Positions 17,105 through 26,833 are shown, numbered from the stretch's first letter. The stretch is 64,000 bases of DNA from CALGDE01 sp964655355 (GCA_964655355.1 CAZZMD010000001.1:1-64000), one strand, 5' to 3'. Numbers and translations are program-made. The notes: generated by a model from the letters alone, not told the origin.

Positions 17105-17284
17105 AAGGGCTTTAGAAAAAGAGCTTTAGAAAGGGTTTGCATTGCAAAAAGGGCGTTTGGCTACTGACGCATTACTCTGAAATACCTATGCTGTTTTAGG
17201 GATTACCTTAGGGTTGGCGTCATCTACCCTCCAATTTCTTCTGATCTCATATCGCCTGGTCTTAGTGTCAGTTTCAGGTAAGTT

Positions 17285-18652
17285 ATGGCTTTCTTTTCGA
17301 CCGCATCCCAGATGTCGCCCAGTGGCGCTGGACTTGTGGTCCCTCCCCCGGCTGTCCCGACTCCCTCGATCCCAGGGGATCACCGAGTCTATCGGCGCTT
17401 AGGGAATGGGTTGACGGTGATTACAGAATCAATGCCCGTGGATGCGGTGAACCTCAGCCTATGGGTGAATGTGGGGTCCGCTCGGGAGCCCACGCCGTTA
17501 AATGGCATTACCCATTTTCTGGAGCACATGGTGTTCAAGGGAACGGATCGGCTCCAGGTGGGGGAATTTGAGCGGGTCACGGAGTCCTGCGGGGCGGTGA
17601 CCAATGCGGCCACCAGCCAGGACTATACCCAGTTTTATATGACCTGTGCCCCCGATCATTTTCGGGATCTTGCCCCCCTCCAGGTGGATGTGGTGATGAA
17701 TCCGGCGCTGCCGGCGGCGGAGTTTGAGCGGGAACGGCGGGTGGTGCTGGAGGAAATTCGCCGCAGTGAGGATAATGCCCGACGGCGGTTTTTCCGCCAT
17801 GTCAGCACCCTGGGATTCGGGCGATCGCCCTATAGTCGTCCGGTGTTGGGCCCCCCTGAGGTGATTGAAGGGATGCCCGTTGAAACCATGGCGCGCTTCC
17901 ATCGGCACCATTATCGCCCCGAGAATGTGACGGTGATTGCGATCGGTAATCTGCCGCCGGATGACTTGGCCGACGCCGTAATCGAGGGCTTTGACCAGAG
18001 GCTGGGATCATTGGGATCTCCTGCGGTCGGCGATAAAGAAGACTTGCGATCGCCATCCCCCGTGCCGCTGCCCCCCTTTGAAACCATCGTCCGGCAGGAT
18101 CACGAGGATCCGGTGCTCCAACAGGCTCGGCTGGCCATGGTATGGCGCGGGCCCGGGTTGACCGCCCCCGACCAGTGCAATCCCCTGGATGTGTTATCCA
18201 CGATCCTCGCCCGTGGGCGCACCTCGCGGCTGGTGCAGGAGCTACGGGAAGAGCTGGGACTCGTCAATTATGTCAGCGCCAGTAATTTGACCTATGCCGA
18301 GCAGGGACTGTTTTACGTGAGTGCCCAGCTCCCCGAGGATAATATTGAGGCCGTCGAAGCCTGCATTCGCCGCCATATCGAGCGGCTGCGGACAGAACCC
18401 GTCACCCCCTCAGAGCTGGCGCGGGTGAAAACACGGGTCGCCAATAGTTTTATTTTCGGCAACGAGACCCCCAGCAATCGCGCTGGACTCTATGGCTACT
18501 ATGAGACCCTGATGGGGGATATCCACCAGGGTCTTCAGTATCCGGCGGACATTCGATCGCTCACCGTCGAAGATTTGCAGGCTGCGGCTCAGCGGTGGTT
18601 GAACCCAGACGCCTATGGGTTGGTAACAGTCCGCCCCGGCGACGAGTCGTAA
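17285..18652 (+). CDS. M16 (pitrilysin/insulinase-like) zinc peptidase
   Basis: The 455-residue protein is an M16 metallopeptidase with the inverted zinc motif HFLEH at residues 77-81, in which His77 and His81 bind zinc and Glu80 is catalytic. The conserved downstream ERRVVLEEIRRSEDN supplies the third ligand. The FIFGNETPSNRAG segment of the second half is also present. Members resemble mitochondrial processing peptidase subunits and degrade peptides. It follows cphA, but a terminator and ~275 bases separate them, so an operon is not evident. Confidence 0.92.
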   Translation: MAFFSTASQMSPSGAGLVVPPPAVPTPSIPGDHRVYRRLGNGLTVITESMPVDAVNLSLWVNVGSAREPTPLNGITHFLEHMVFKGTDRLQVGEFERVTESCGAVTNAATSQDYTQFYMTCAPDHFRDLAPLQVDVVMNPALPAAEFERERRVVLEEIRRSEDNARRRFFRHVSTLGFGRSPYSRPVLGPPEVIEGMPVETMARFHRHHYRPENVTVIAIGNLPPDDLADAVIEGFDQRLGSLGSPAVGDKEDLRSPSPVPLPPFETIVRQDHEDPVLQQARLAMVWRGPGLTAPDQCNPLDVLSTILARGRTSRLVQELREELGLVNYVSASNLTYAEQGLFYVSAQLPEDNIEAVEACIRRHIERLRTEPVTPSELARVKTRVANSFIFGNETPSNRAGLYGYYETLMGDIHQGLQYPADIRSLTVEDLQAAAQRWLNPDAYGLVTVRPGDES

Positions 18653-18697
18653 GCCCCAGTGATCCCCGGTAGGGATTTAGAAGCTTAGAGCTAGGAT

Positions 18698-19270
18698 TTA
18701 GACCGCAGCATCCCCTTGTAATTCATCCAGCCGGGCCAGAACCTCCTGGCTATGGATGGCAGGGCGAACCCCAAGAAAGATTGATCGCAGTTGCCCGTCA
18801 GGATCCACCAGGTAGGTATGGCGAAGAGCCATAGCCCCCAGCCACGATCCATAGGCTTTGCTGACGGCCCCATTGGCGTCCGCCAGCAGCGGAAACGTTA
18901 ATCCTTCCGAATCACAAAATTCCGCGTGGGTCTCGGGATCATCGACGCTGATGCCCAAAATTTGAGCGTTGCGATCGCGATATTTCGATAAATCCCGCTG
19001 GAATCGCTGGGCTTCCAAGGTACAGCCCGGGGTGAAATCTTTGGGATAGAAATACACCACCACCCACTGCCCTCGGTAATCGGCCAGGGAGACGGTCCCC
19101 TCACCGGTCTGGGCAGGCAAGGAAAATTCCGGAGCCGCTTCATCCAATGGCGGCTGCGGACCCCCCATGGCGATCGCCGACGGGATCACCAGTCCCCAGG
19201 AGAGGGTTAACGTCAGCACGGCCCCCATCACCCAGCGAGTCACTCGTCCTAAATTCAATCGCACGGACAC
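18698..19270 (-). CDS. Peroxiredoxin of the PrxQ/BCP type, exported
   Basis: The 190-residue product starts with a signal-like segment (MGAVLTLTLSWGLVIPSAIA) and continues as a thiol peroxidase domain. The peroxidatic cysteine is Cys83 in FTPGCTLEAQ. The resolving cysteine that many PrxQ proteins carry five residues later is absent; Cys119 might substitute. It probably reduces hydroperoxides in the lumen or periplasm. It lies 43 bases after the ferredoxin gene on the same strand, so the two are likely cotranscribed and may be linked by electron supply, though that is inference. Confidence 0.88.
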   Translation of the reverse strand: MSVRLNLGRVTRWVMGAVLTLTLSWGLVIPSAIAMGGPQPPLDEAAPEFSLPAQTGEGTVSLADYRGQWVVVYFYPKDFTPGCTLEAQRFQRDLSKYRDRNAQILGISVDDPETHAEFCDSEGLTFPLLADANGAVSKAYGSWLGAMALRHTYLVDPDGQLRSIFLGVRPAIHSQEVLARLDELQGDAAV

Positions 19271-19313
19271 ACCTCACCGTTAATATCAGCGGACAGCCAA
19301 GTTGGGGCGAACC

Positions 19314-19622
19314 CTAGTCAGGCTTCACGCGGACTTGTACAGGACCATTCACCAGGGTCTGGCAGGCCAGCCGATAACTATCGGGCTTATTTTTGAGCTT
19401 GCGATTTTCAAAATCCGTACGGGGGGACAGATTTTCAGCCCCCCCCACGATATCCACCACGCAGGTCGCACATTGGCCATACCCGCCACAGTTCATCATC
19501 TTGCCCATGAACTTGTAGATATCCACCCCGTTTTCGATCGCCTTCATGCGCAGGTTTGATCCCTGGGCGGCAATCACATCAACGGTTTTGTCCTTATCGA
19601 CGATGAATTCAATGCTCGACAT
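19314..19622 (-). CDS. [2Fe-2S] ferredoxin
   Basis: A 102-residue soluble ferredoxin with cluster ligands Cys45, Cys51, Cys54 and Cys87. The CX5CX2C spacing (CGGYGQCATC) differs from the CX4CX2C of the photosynthetic PetF type, so it is a specialised or respiratory-type ferredoxin. It has no signal or membrane segment. The conserved tail RLACQTLVNGPVQVR fits the family. It precedes the exported peroxiredoxin gene by 43 bases. Confidence 0.9.
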   Translation of the reverse strand: MSSIEFIVDKDKTVDVIAAQGSNLRMKAIENGVDIYKFMGKMMNCGGYGQCATCVVDIVGGAENLSPRTDFENRKLKNKPDSYRLACQTLVNGPVQVRVKPD

Positions 19623-19805
19623 GACCCGTGCAACCTCCCCTCGAAGTCAAAACGCCAGACCGTCAGCGGGCCCCATTGGGACACCCCAGCCGAACGTTTC
19701 CAATTGTTAAGTTCTGTCCCAGTCTAGGACAAATGGGACGCTTCCTCAGCCCAGAGCCGAATTCCTGATCGATCCAGCTCCCTATCCAGCCCCTGCCATC
19801 AGACC

Positions 19806-21866
19806 TTATTCCGCCGGTTCGTCGATGATCTCAGAGCCCTCAATGGTGAGGCGATCGCCCTCCACCTCAAAGGCAGGGACCGAAGCCTCCGGATCTTCCT
19901 GCAATTCCGGCAGGGTCACAGGTTCCGCCGGGGGCACCACCGTCCCCGGAGCCACATTGCTCACGGAACGGATCAGGGACGAGACGGCTCGGTTATATCC
20001 CAGGATGGCCGACAGCACGTTGCCTCGGGCGCGGATAAATCGCGTCTCAGCGTTTAGGCGATCGGTTTGGGTCCCCACCCCAGCAGTAAATCGCAGTCGC
20101 GCCAGCCGCACTTCTTCTTGCGCCGCTTCGATCGCCTGCAATGCAGTGCTAATACTGGCTTCGTTGGCGATCAAGTCTGCATAGGATTGCTCCACATCAA
20201 AGCGGACCGCTTCCCGCTGAATGGCGAATTGGTTTTCTGCCTGACGACGTAGGGCATCCTGCTGGGCTGCTAAGGCGCGATCATTACCGCCGTCAAAGAT
20301 ATTCCAACTAAACTGCAATGCCGCCGAATAGCCGTACACCGGACCAAAATTATCTTCGGGGTCCAGGGTATCGAACAGGTCATATTGGAGCACCGCATTC
20401 AACTGGGGACCGTCTTGTCCCCGAAAGACGCGCCGCTGGGCTTCCGCCACCTCCGCCTGGGCCAATTGCTGGTACAGTTCCGCCCGATTCCGATAGGCGG
20501 TGACGATGGAATCCTCAACCCCCAGGGTCCAGTCCCCCACCTTTTCCACCGGGTCCGCTGCCGCAATATCGATCGCTTCCGGCAAACTCAGTTGCCGAGC
20601 CAGTTCCCGGCGGGCTTGGCGTAACCGGCTGCGGGTCTGTTCCACGAGCTGTTGATCGTTCGCCAGTTCCACTTCTGCCTGTAGCACCTCAAAACGGGTA
20701 CCCAGACCAGCCGTTTCCAAGGCTTCCGCATCCTTAACGCTGCGTTCCCGGAAACCGACGGAGGCTTTATCAATGCGCAGCTGCTCCGATTCCTGTTGCA
20801 GGTCGTAGTAGGCGTTGGTGACGCTGAATCGGACATCCTCGAACGCCGCTTCCAGGGCATATTCCGAGGATTTCACCTGAGCTTGGGCGGCACGGATTTG
20901 GTTTAGCCGCACCCCCGATGAGTAGATGTTGTAGGTCAACTGTAGGGTCAGGGTGTAGCTCGTGGTGTCGGCGTTGCGATCCGCGGGATCCTCCACCAGA
21001 TCATTGCCCCCCGCCCGACGGGTGGCGTCGTTGGCTTGCAGCAGGGTCAAGCGGTTGGCGGCCGTCAAGCTATTGAGCAAGGTGGCATCCAGATTGATTT
21101 GGGGATAACGCGCCGCGAGGGCCGATCGCAATCCATGCTGGGCTTGCTCCAGGGCTAATCGCGCATTTTCCAATACTCGGCTGTTCCGCCGCGCCAGCTC
21201 TAAGGCTTGTTCGAGGGTGATAGGCTGCCGCAGGATAAGCCGCACTTCCTCGGGCAAGGTGGGATATTGCAGCGGGTTGGGATTGGATTCCAGGGGTTCC
21301 AGGTTACCGCCCTGTAGGAGATCCGCCGTGGGGATCCCATCCTCCAACTCCGAATCCAATCGATCCACCGGGATGGGGGGCTCTGGGGTTGGGATCAATG
21401 ACGCATCCTCAGCCTCGGCGACCTGCAGATTATTTTGCGACGTCTCCGTTGGGGCATCTGGGGCAGCGGCGTCCCCCGGAGCGATCGCCACCGGTTCCGC
21501 GCCTTCATCTACGGTTTCTGCGTCTACGGTTGCCGCGTCCACGGCTGCTGCCTCAGCGATCGCCCCATCATCAGGCGTGGACTGGGACGCAACGGTTACG
21601 GGATCAGCGTCATCGGCATTAATGGATTCGGCAGATTCGGCAGACTCGGCGGTGGAATCGGACACCCCCTCCCCATCGAGCCCCGTGGATGGGGGAACAG
21701 CCGTCGGTGCAACCCGCTCCTGGGTTTCGTCTTGCCCTTGGACTTGGACCTCGGCCTCTGGGGTGATGGACGGGGCCGGGGCAGCAACCACTTCTCCCGC
21801 TAGAACCCAACAAAACGTAAGTGCCGCGCTGGCACTAGTGGCGATCGTACGGTACCAAACTCCCAT
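19806..21866 (-). CDS. TolC family outer membrane efflux/secretion channel
   Basis: The 686-residue protein begins with a signal-like stretch to about residue 28. An unusually long Ala/Glu/Asp/Pro-rich region follows to about 210. The TolC fold then begins with QPITLEQALELARRNSRVL; two related halves of coiled coil and beta strands follow, including the SALQFSWNIFDGGNDRALAAQQ block. TolC channels export small molecules and type I secretion substrates; the RTX protein near 58.5 kb would be a typical substrate class, but no linkage is shown. A GTG-free ATG start opens a 518-base divergent spacer. Confidence 0.9.
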   Translation of the reverse strand: MGVWYRTIATSASAALTFCWVLAGEVVAAPAPSITPEAEVQVQGQDETQERVAPTAVPPSTGLDGEGVSDSTAESAESAESINADDADPVTVASQSTPDDGAIAEAAAVDAATVDAETVDEGAEPVAIAPGDAAAPDAPTETSQNNLQVAEAEDASLIPTPEPPIPVDRLDSELEDGIPTADLLQGGNLEPLESNPNPLQYPTLPEEVRLILRQPITLEQALELARRNSRVLENARLALEQAQHGLRSALAARYPQINLDATLLNSLTAANRLTLLQANDATRRAGGNDLVEDPADRNADTTSYTLTLQLTYNIYSSGVRLNQIRAAQAQVKSSEYALEAAFEDVRFSVTNAYYDLQQESEQLRIDKASVGFRERSVKDAEALETAGLGTRFEVLQAEVELANDQQLVEQTRSRLRQARRELARQLSLPEAIDIAAADPVEKVGDWTLGVEDSIVTAYRNRAELYQQLAQAEVAEAQRRVFRGQDGPQLNAVLQYDLFDTLDPEDNFGPVYGYSAALQFSWNIFDGGNDRALAAQQDALRRQAENQFAIQREAVRFDVEQSYADLIANEASISTALQAIEAAQEEVRLARLRFTAGVGTQTDRLNAETRFIRARGNVLSAILGYNRAVSSLIRSVSNVAPGTVVPPAEPVTLPELQEDPEASVPAFEVEGDRLTIEGSEIIDEPAE

Positions 21867-22197
21867 AGAAACTTGTCTGACTCCTCAACTCCAAATGCCG
21901 TAGGGCAGGGCGTGGTCCGAAAAGGTAAATGAAACTGTTGCGGCTGCGTAAATTCCAAAGATGGCCTGCCACAGCGGGCAATTTTTGGCACAGCTAATGC
22001 CACATTACAGCAACCGAGCAGCAGTCCTCTAAAAAGGGATCGAAAAACCCCCTAAAAGGGTGGTGGAAGCCCCATTAGGCGGGCTACCGCCTCGGAAGCA
22101 ACCATACCGACTCCGTGGCTAATCCCGAGCCCTAAAGGATCGTCGATTGATCATGTGAGCACGCACCTAAATAATGCACCCAATCGTGGACCTATGC

Positions 22198-22229
22198 AAC
22201 TATATGCTTATAAAACTATATGCCTATGA
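22198..22229. repeat. 16-bp tandem duplication in the tolC divergent spacer (21867-22384)
   Basis: AACTATATGCTTATAA is followed directly by AACTATATGCCTATGA, a duplication with two differences. The 518-base spacer between tolC and the next gene also holds a small hairpin, AGGCGG-GCTA-CCGCCT at 22077-22092, and AT-rich promoter-like sequence around the duplication. I see no gene in it. Confidence 0.7.
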
Positions 22230-22384
22230 AATATAGCAATCTATGACGCAGTCGGGGGAGGAAAGTGCCCTATATTCACCTCGGGGACTGATTTTTGGGG
22301 CTGAGAACGATACGGTATTAGACCATTGGGTCCTGTTGCGCCCTTGTCTCGACATTAGATTGGCATTGAAACGGCTGAAACACC

Positions 22385-22924
22385 ATGGCTTCCGGATTTG
22401 ATCGCTTTTCCCCCACAGAACGACTGATGTCCATTAAGGCGGCGGTGCTGAGTGGCGCGTTGGCGGTCCTGGCCTGGGTAATAATTGCGATCGTCAACGC
22501 CATCACCGGAGATTGGGGGTTGGATACCCAGGGGCTGGCCCTGGAACGGCTGCCGACCTATTGGTTCGACCTGGGGGCGTGGTGTCAAATCGGATTAACG
22601 GCCCTCACCGGCGGACTGTTTGGTATTACCTATCGGTATGTGGTGCGGAGCGATCGCTATGGACATTTGGGGGAGGGGGCGCTCCTGGCCTTTGCCCTGA
22701 CCCGTAGCTTCGGCAGTATTGAGACGATCTTGGGGCTCCACCAAAGCAGCACCCTAACGCTGCCCCTGGATACGGTGGCGGAATTGGGACAGCCGATCGC
22801 CCTCTATGCGGCGCTGGTGTGCGTTGTGATTGTGTTTGAAAACCTGCTGTTATTTGCGATCGCCCGAACAGGCTTGATGATCGCCCTTGATCGCCACTGG
22901 ATTAGCCCATTTCCCAATGAGTAA
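22385..22924 (+). CDS. Conserved-looking membrane protein, unknown function
   Basis: A 179-residue protein with about four hydrophobic segments: SIKAAVLSGALAVLAWVIIA, a segment near 70-85 (LTALTGGLFGITYRYVV), one after 90, and ALYAALVCVVIVFENLLLFA. Charged loops include ERLPTYWFD and VRSDRYGHLG. It looks like a cyanobacterial lineage-specific membrane protein; I cannot assign a function. The ATG is the first in frame with good hydrophobic content. It stands alone, divergent from tolC. Confidence 0.75.
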   Translation: MASGFDRFSPTERLMSIKAAVLSGALAVLAWVIIAIVNAITGDWGLDTQGLALERLPTYWFDLGAWCQIGLTALTGGLFGITYRYVVRSDRYGHLGEGALLAFALTRSFGSIETILGLHQSSTLTLPLDTVAELGQPIALYAALVCVVIVFENLLLFAIARTGLMIALDRHWISPFPNE

Positions 22925-23452
22925 GCACAGCCCATCATCAAAGCTCACCAGATCGGGGTATCCGTCACCCAAGTCCGTTACCGAAGCTTGCGCGTCACGT
23001 ATCAAAAATACACAGACTTCTAACAATACGTTGAGGGTAAGAAGCATTCCCTAGCCCCCAGGGATAATGGGATCAGACAGTGTCTATGATCTGCCATAGA
23101 TCTCTTATTGATGTCTCAGTCTCAATCTTTGAGCCTCAGCCTTTCACAGAATCTTTGGCACAATCTTTGACAAACTATTTCCCTTTGAACACCGGATCTA
23201 ACCCCGTCAGAGTCTATCCACAATCTGGCCATTCATTTGGCTGATATCTTCGCCGATCGCAACACCAACCTTTGCCCCCAGGCAAGTTCTCTCCAAACCG
23301 ATTTTTCATGGGTTTTTAATGGGTTGCTCAGGTGATTGATAGTCATACTCCCCCTACTCTGATTTTTCCCTGGACTCATCTTGCAAAGTCCATCGGACGC
23401 CCCAGGATTCGTGCCAATGCTGTCTCTTCGTAGCGTTATTGGTAATCGGACC
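22925..23452. other. Spacer upstream of the EF-G-like gene
   Basis: This 528-base gap contains no convincing gene. Visible are CAATCTTTGA-type near repeats around 23130-23175, a short palindrome around CTATGATCTGCCATAG, and an in-frame upstream extension of the EF-G-like gene from a TTG at 23381 that I do not favour as the start. Confidence 0.5.
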
Positions 23453-25516
23453 ATGACCGTATCCTCGCAATCGAATATTCGGAATATTGCCCTCGTTGGC
23501 CCCTACTCAAGCGGCAAAACTACTTTGCTAGAAAGCTTGTTGGCGGTCACGGGGGCAGTCACTAGAAAAGGCTCCATCAAGGAGCGCAACACCGTTGGGG
23601 ACAATACCCCGGAAGCACGCGATCGCGCCATGGGTGTTGAAGTGAATGTCGCTAGCCTCGAATATCGGGGCGTTTTTTTTAATTGGCTAGATTGCCCCGG
23701 CTCGGTGGAATTGGGGTCAGAAACCTACAATGCCCTGGTGGGAGTCGATGCGGCCGTTGTGGTGTGTGAACCGATGTTAGATCGGGTGATCACCATGGCG
23801 CCCCTGTTCCAGTTTTTGGATGATTGGGAAATTCCCCATCTGGTTTTTATTAATAAAATGGACCGCACCCAGGAGCCCATTTCTGACCTATTGGATGCCC
23901 TAAGGACCGTGTCCAGCCGTGCCCTGGTGCCCCATCAATATCCCATTCGTGATAATCAGAATCTGGTGGGTTTTATTGATTTGGTGACGGAGAATGCCTA
24001 CGCCTATCGGTCCGGCGATGCTCCCGAGTCCATTCCTTTGCCGGAAGAATTAAAGGCTCAGGAACAGGATGCTCGCCAGGAAATGTTGGAAACCTTGGCG
24101 GATTATGATGACCATTTGTTAGAGGAATTATTAGAGGAAATTCGCCCCCCCGAATCGGAAATTGTGGACGATTTGAAGATGGAGTTGGGGGCAGATTTGA
24201 TTGTGCCGGTGTTTGTGGGGATTGCGGAGCAGGATTTTGGCACCCGTCCCTTGCTCGATGCCCTGTTACGGGAAGCGCCGGAGCCGGCGTTGACTGCTGA
24301 GCGGCGGGCAGTGGCGCAGGTGAAGGTAAAACAGCCGGATGCCCCGATCGCCCAGGTCCTCAAAACGTTTCATTCCCAGCAGGGGGGCAAGATGTCCCTG
24401 GTGCGGGTCTGGCAGGGCGTCCTTGAGGAAGGGATGACGGTCAATGGGGCGCGCCTCGGCGGTGTGTATCGTCTGATGGGGCATCAGCAAACCAGCATTG
24501 CCCGGGCAGAAGCGGGCGAAATTGTCGCGCTGGCCCGGTTGGATGGGGTCCATACGGGGGATACGGTGGCGATCGCCGATCAATTATCCTCGGGGGCCGA
24601 TCCGGCGAATTTGCTGTCCCGGGCGGCACCTTTGAATCCCGTCTTTGCGTGGGCGATCGCCCCGGTGAAGCGACAGGATGATGTGAAGTTGACCGGAGCC
24701 CTCAGCAAATTAGTGGAAGAGGATCCGGCGATCGCTTGGGAACAACATGGGGATACCCACGAGATTATTCTGTGGGGGCAAGGGGAAATTCATTTGCAGA
24801 TTGCCCTGGCGCGTCTGGAGCGTAAATATCACCTCCCCATCGACAGCCATCGCCCCCACATCGCCTATCGGGAAACCGTCCGGCGAACCGCAAACCATAT
24901 CCACGGGCGCTACAAGCACCAAACTGGCGGCCATGGTCAGTATGGGGATGTGTACCTGGATGTTGCCCCCTTGCCCCGGGGAGAAGGGTTTGACTTTAAC
25001 CAGCGCATTGTGGGCGGCGTTGTGCCGAAGCAATATATCCCCGGCGTGGAAACCGGTGTGCGGGAAGCACTAGTGGAAGGACCGCTGGGATTCCCGGTGG
25101 TGGATGTGGCGGTGACCCTGACCGATGGGTCTTACCATTCCGTAGACAGCTCCGAGCAGGCTTTTAAACAGGCGGCTCGGATTGCGATGCAGACGGCGAT
25201 GGCGAATGCGGATCCCCAATTGCTGGAGCCGATCGCCCTGGTTGAAGTGTCCACGCCCAACGGTTTCACGGCCAATGTGTTGCAGTTGCTCTCGGGACGG
25301 CGAGGGCAGATCTTGGGCTATGAAACCAAGCCCAACTGGGAAGGCTGGGATGTGGTGCAAGCCTATCTGCCCCGGGCGGAGATGCAGGATTTGATCGTCA
25401 CCTTGCGATCGCTCACCCTGGGCGTCGGCACCTTCTCCTGGCGTCATGACCATCTGCAACCGGTCCCCGAGAAACTGACCCAACAGGTCCTGAGCATGGC
25501 CCCCAGCCAGAGCTAA
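23453..25516 (+). CDS. Elongation factor G-like GTPase (EF-G paralogue)
   Basis: At 687 residues with the five-domain EF-G layout, this is a translational GTPase paralogue. The P-loop GPYSSGKT is at about 15-22 and the base-specificity motif INKMD is intact. The G3 motif reads DCPGS, where canonical EF-G has DTPGH, so the catalytic histidine is missing, and the switch I RGITI is replaced by RAMGVEVN. It is therefore unlikely to be the housekeeping translocase and belongs with the EF-G-2-like proteins of unclear role. I chose the ATG at 23453, just before the conserved domain. A strong bidirectional terminator follows. Confidence 0.85.
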   Translation: MTVSSQSNIRNIALVGPYSSGKTTLLESLLAVTGAVTRKGSIKERNTVGDNTPEARDRAMGVEVNVASLEYRGVFFNWLDCPGSVELGSETYNALVGVDAAVVVCEPMLDRVITMAPLFQFLDDWEIPHLVFINKMDRTQEPISDLLDALRTVSSRALVPHQYPIRDNQNLVGFIDLVTENAYAYRSGDAPESIPLPEELKAQEQDARQEMLETLADYDDHLLEELLEEIRPPESEIVDDLKMELGADLIVPVFVGIAEQDFGTRPLLDALLREAPEPALTAERRAVAQVKVKQPDAPIAQVLKTFHSQQGGKMSLVRVWQGVLEEGMTVNGARLGGVYRLMGHQQTSIARAEAGEIVALARLDGVHTGDTVAIADQLSSGADPANLLSRAAPLNPVFAWAIAPVKRQDDVKLTGALSKLVEEDPAIAWEQHGDTHEIILWGQGEIHLQIALARLERKYHLPIDSHRPHIAYRETVRRTANHIHGRYKHQTGGHGQYGDVYLDVAPLPRGEGFDFNQRIVGGVVPKQYIPGVETGVREALVEGPLGFPVVDVAVTLTDGSYHSVDSSEQAFKQAARIAMQTAMANADPQLLEPIALVEVSTPNGFTANVLQLLSGRRGQILGYETKPNWEGWDVVQAYLPRAEMQDLIVTLRSLTLGVGTFSWRHDHLQPVPEKLTQQVLSMAPSQS

Positions 25517-25549
25517 TTAACCGCGCAGGCACCGAGCCAACCGAGTCCT

Positions 25550-25587
25550 AAGGGGGCGAGATCTTTAATCCAGATCTCGCCCCCTTT
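25550..25587. terminator. Bidirectional terminator between two convergent genes
   Basis: A perfect 15-bp stem (25550-25564 with 25572-25586) around a 7-base loop, with A residues on the left and TTT on the right, lies exactly between the convergent EF-G-like and glycerate kinase genes. It can serve both strands. Confidence 0.85.
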
Positions 25588-25599
25588 GCAATGCGACTG

Positions 25600-26730
25600 C
25601 TAAGAATTCGTTTGAATTGCTCCTAAACAGCGATCGCGGCGAATTTCCACGATGCATTGAGGGGACCGGGAGATTAATTGCGATCGCTCTGAAACACCTT
25701 TATTCCGCCACGGCATCACAAATAAATCTGGGTGCAGCGCTTTCCAAAAATAGTCAACGAAATCGCTGACCGCACCGTCCGTTAAGCCCTGTCCACCGTT
25801 GGCGATGCGAACTTGTTCCGCTTGTTGTCGCCATTGTTTTGAGTAGTGATAATCCTCTGGCACCAGCACCGCCCATTGATCCAGCCGCTCCCACAAAGGA
25901 CAGTAGGTCTGGAGCCGTTGATTACAATCACGGGCAAATTGGCGATCGCCCGCAGAGTCTAGGGGGGACGGCAAGGGATCCTCGAAGCGCCGGTCATTCA
26001 GGGGAACACAACCGACAAACCATCCCTCCAGCCAAACAATATCCACCGCGTCAATCAATTCAGGAGCAATACGATCGCCCTGGCCGTCATGTAATGACTT
26101 ATCGAAGCGGGGAACGGGCACAGACGCTTGGTTTTGACGCAGGGCATCCAGGGTTTTGAGCGCCAGGGACACATCATGGGTACCCGGCGGGCCACGCCAA
26201 ATCAACCGGGGATCCTGCTGGCGTAGGGCTTGGCGATCTCCATAGGTCAGATAAAAATCGTCGATGGACAGGTTGAGCAGTGATCGCCCCAGGACCTTCA
26301 GCAAAATCCCCATAACGATGCCGAGGGTGGTTTTGCCGGTGCCTTGAACTCCTAGCAATCCTTGGATCAGGGGGCGATCGCCATATTGATTTGTTTTGCT
26401 CTGGGCGAGATGGAGAGACCAAGGAATCCAGAGACGCCAGGCAGTTACCAAGGTTTGCGATCGCAAAGGAGGCTTAAACAGAGGCGCTAGCTGGGGGTGG
26501 GTTTGTAGTGCCTCGGCGGCGGTACCCAAAAGCTGGAGCCCTTGCCCCACCCATTGGGCGATCGCCTGGGAATCAGTGGGGCAAAAGGCGATCGCGTTCT
26601 GGTGGGCGGTCGTCAGTTCCGTCAGGCGTTTTGTTAGGGCCTGTTGTTCGGTTGGGGGGAGCGATCGCCACCGCAATGCCCGGTCCAGGTCAGGAATCCA
26701 ACGATTAAAATCAAATTGCGCGATCGCCAT
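25600..26730 (-). CDS. glyk: D-glycerate 3-kinase (plant type)
   Basis: This 376-residue P-loop kinase resembles the plant and cyanobacterial glycerate 3-kinase that closes the photorespiratory cycle by returning glycerate to the Calvin cycle as 3-phosphoglycerate. The nucleotide-binding motif GVQGTGKTT is at about 127-135. SIDDFYLTYGDR, RGPPGTHDV, VPVPRFDKSLHDGQGDR and WLEGWFVG are family-specific. The ATG at 26730 is preceded by GGAGAGG at good distance; a GTG one codon earlier is weaker. It is divergent from the sensor kinase gene. Confidence 0.88.
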   Translation of the reverse strand: MAIAQFDFNRWIPDLDRALRWRSLPPTEQQALTKRLTELTTAHQNAIAFCPTDSQAIAQWVGQGLQLLGTAAEALQTHPQLAPLFKPPLRSQTLVTAWRLWIPWSLHLAQSKTNQYGDRPLIQGLLGVQGTGKTTLGIVMGILLKVLGRSLLNLSIDDFYLTYGDRQALRQQDPRLIWRGPPGTHDVSLALKTLDALRQNQASVPVPRFDKSLHDGQGDRIAPELIDAVDIVWLEGWFVGCVPLNDRRFEDPLPSPLDSAGDRQFARDCNQRLQTYCPLWERLDQWAVLVPEDYHYSKQWRQQAEQVRIANGGQGLTDGAVSDFVDYFWKALHPDLFVMPWRNKGVSERSQLISRSPQCIVEIRRDRCLGAIQTNS

Positions 26731-26785
26731 CACAATCCTCTCCCGCCTTCCAGACAGGGGCTAGACGCTTTGCCCCGGCAAATCC

Positions 26786-26833
26786 ACGCCCATTTCCACG
26801 CCCGTTTCCACGTCCATTTTTACGTCCATATAA
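26786..26833. repeat. 12-bp tandem repeat in a divergent spacer (26731-27037)
   Basis: Four consecutive 12-bp units of the form ACGCCCATTTCC / ACGTCCATTTTT run from 26786 to 26833. The unit drifts towards AT-rich across the array. The 307-base spacer separates the glycerate kinase and sensor kinase genes and otherwise shows no gene; GGGGAG just before 27038 is the ribosome binding site of the latter. Confidence 0.85.
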
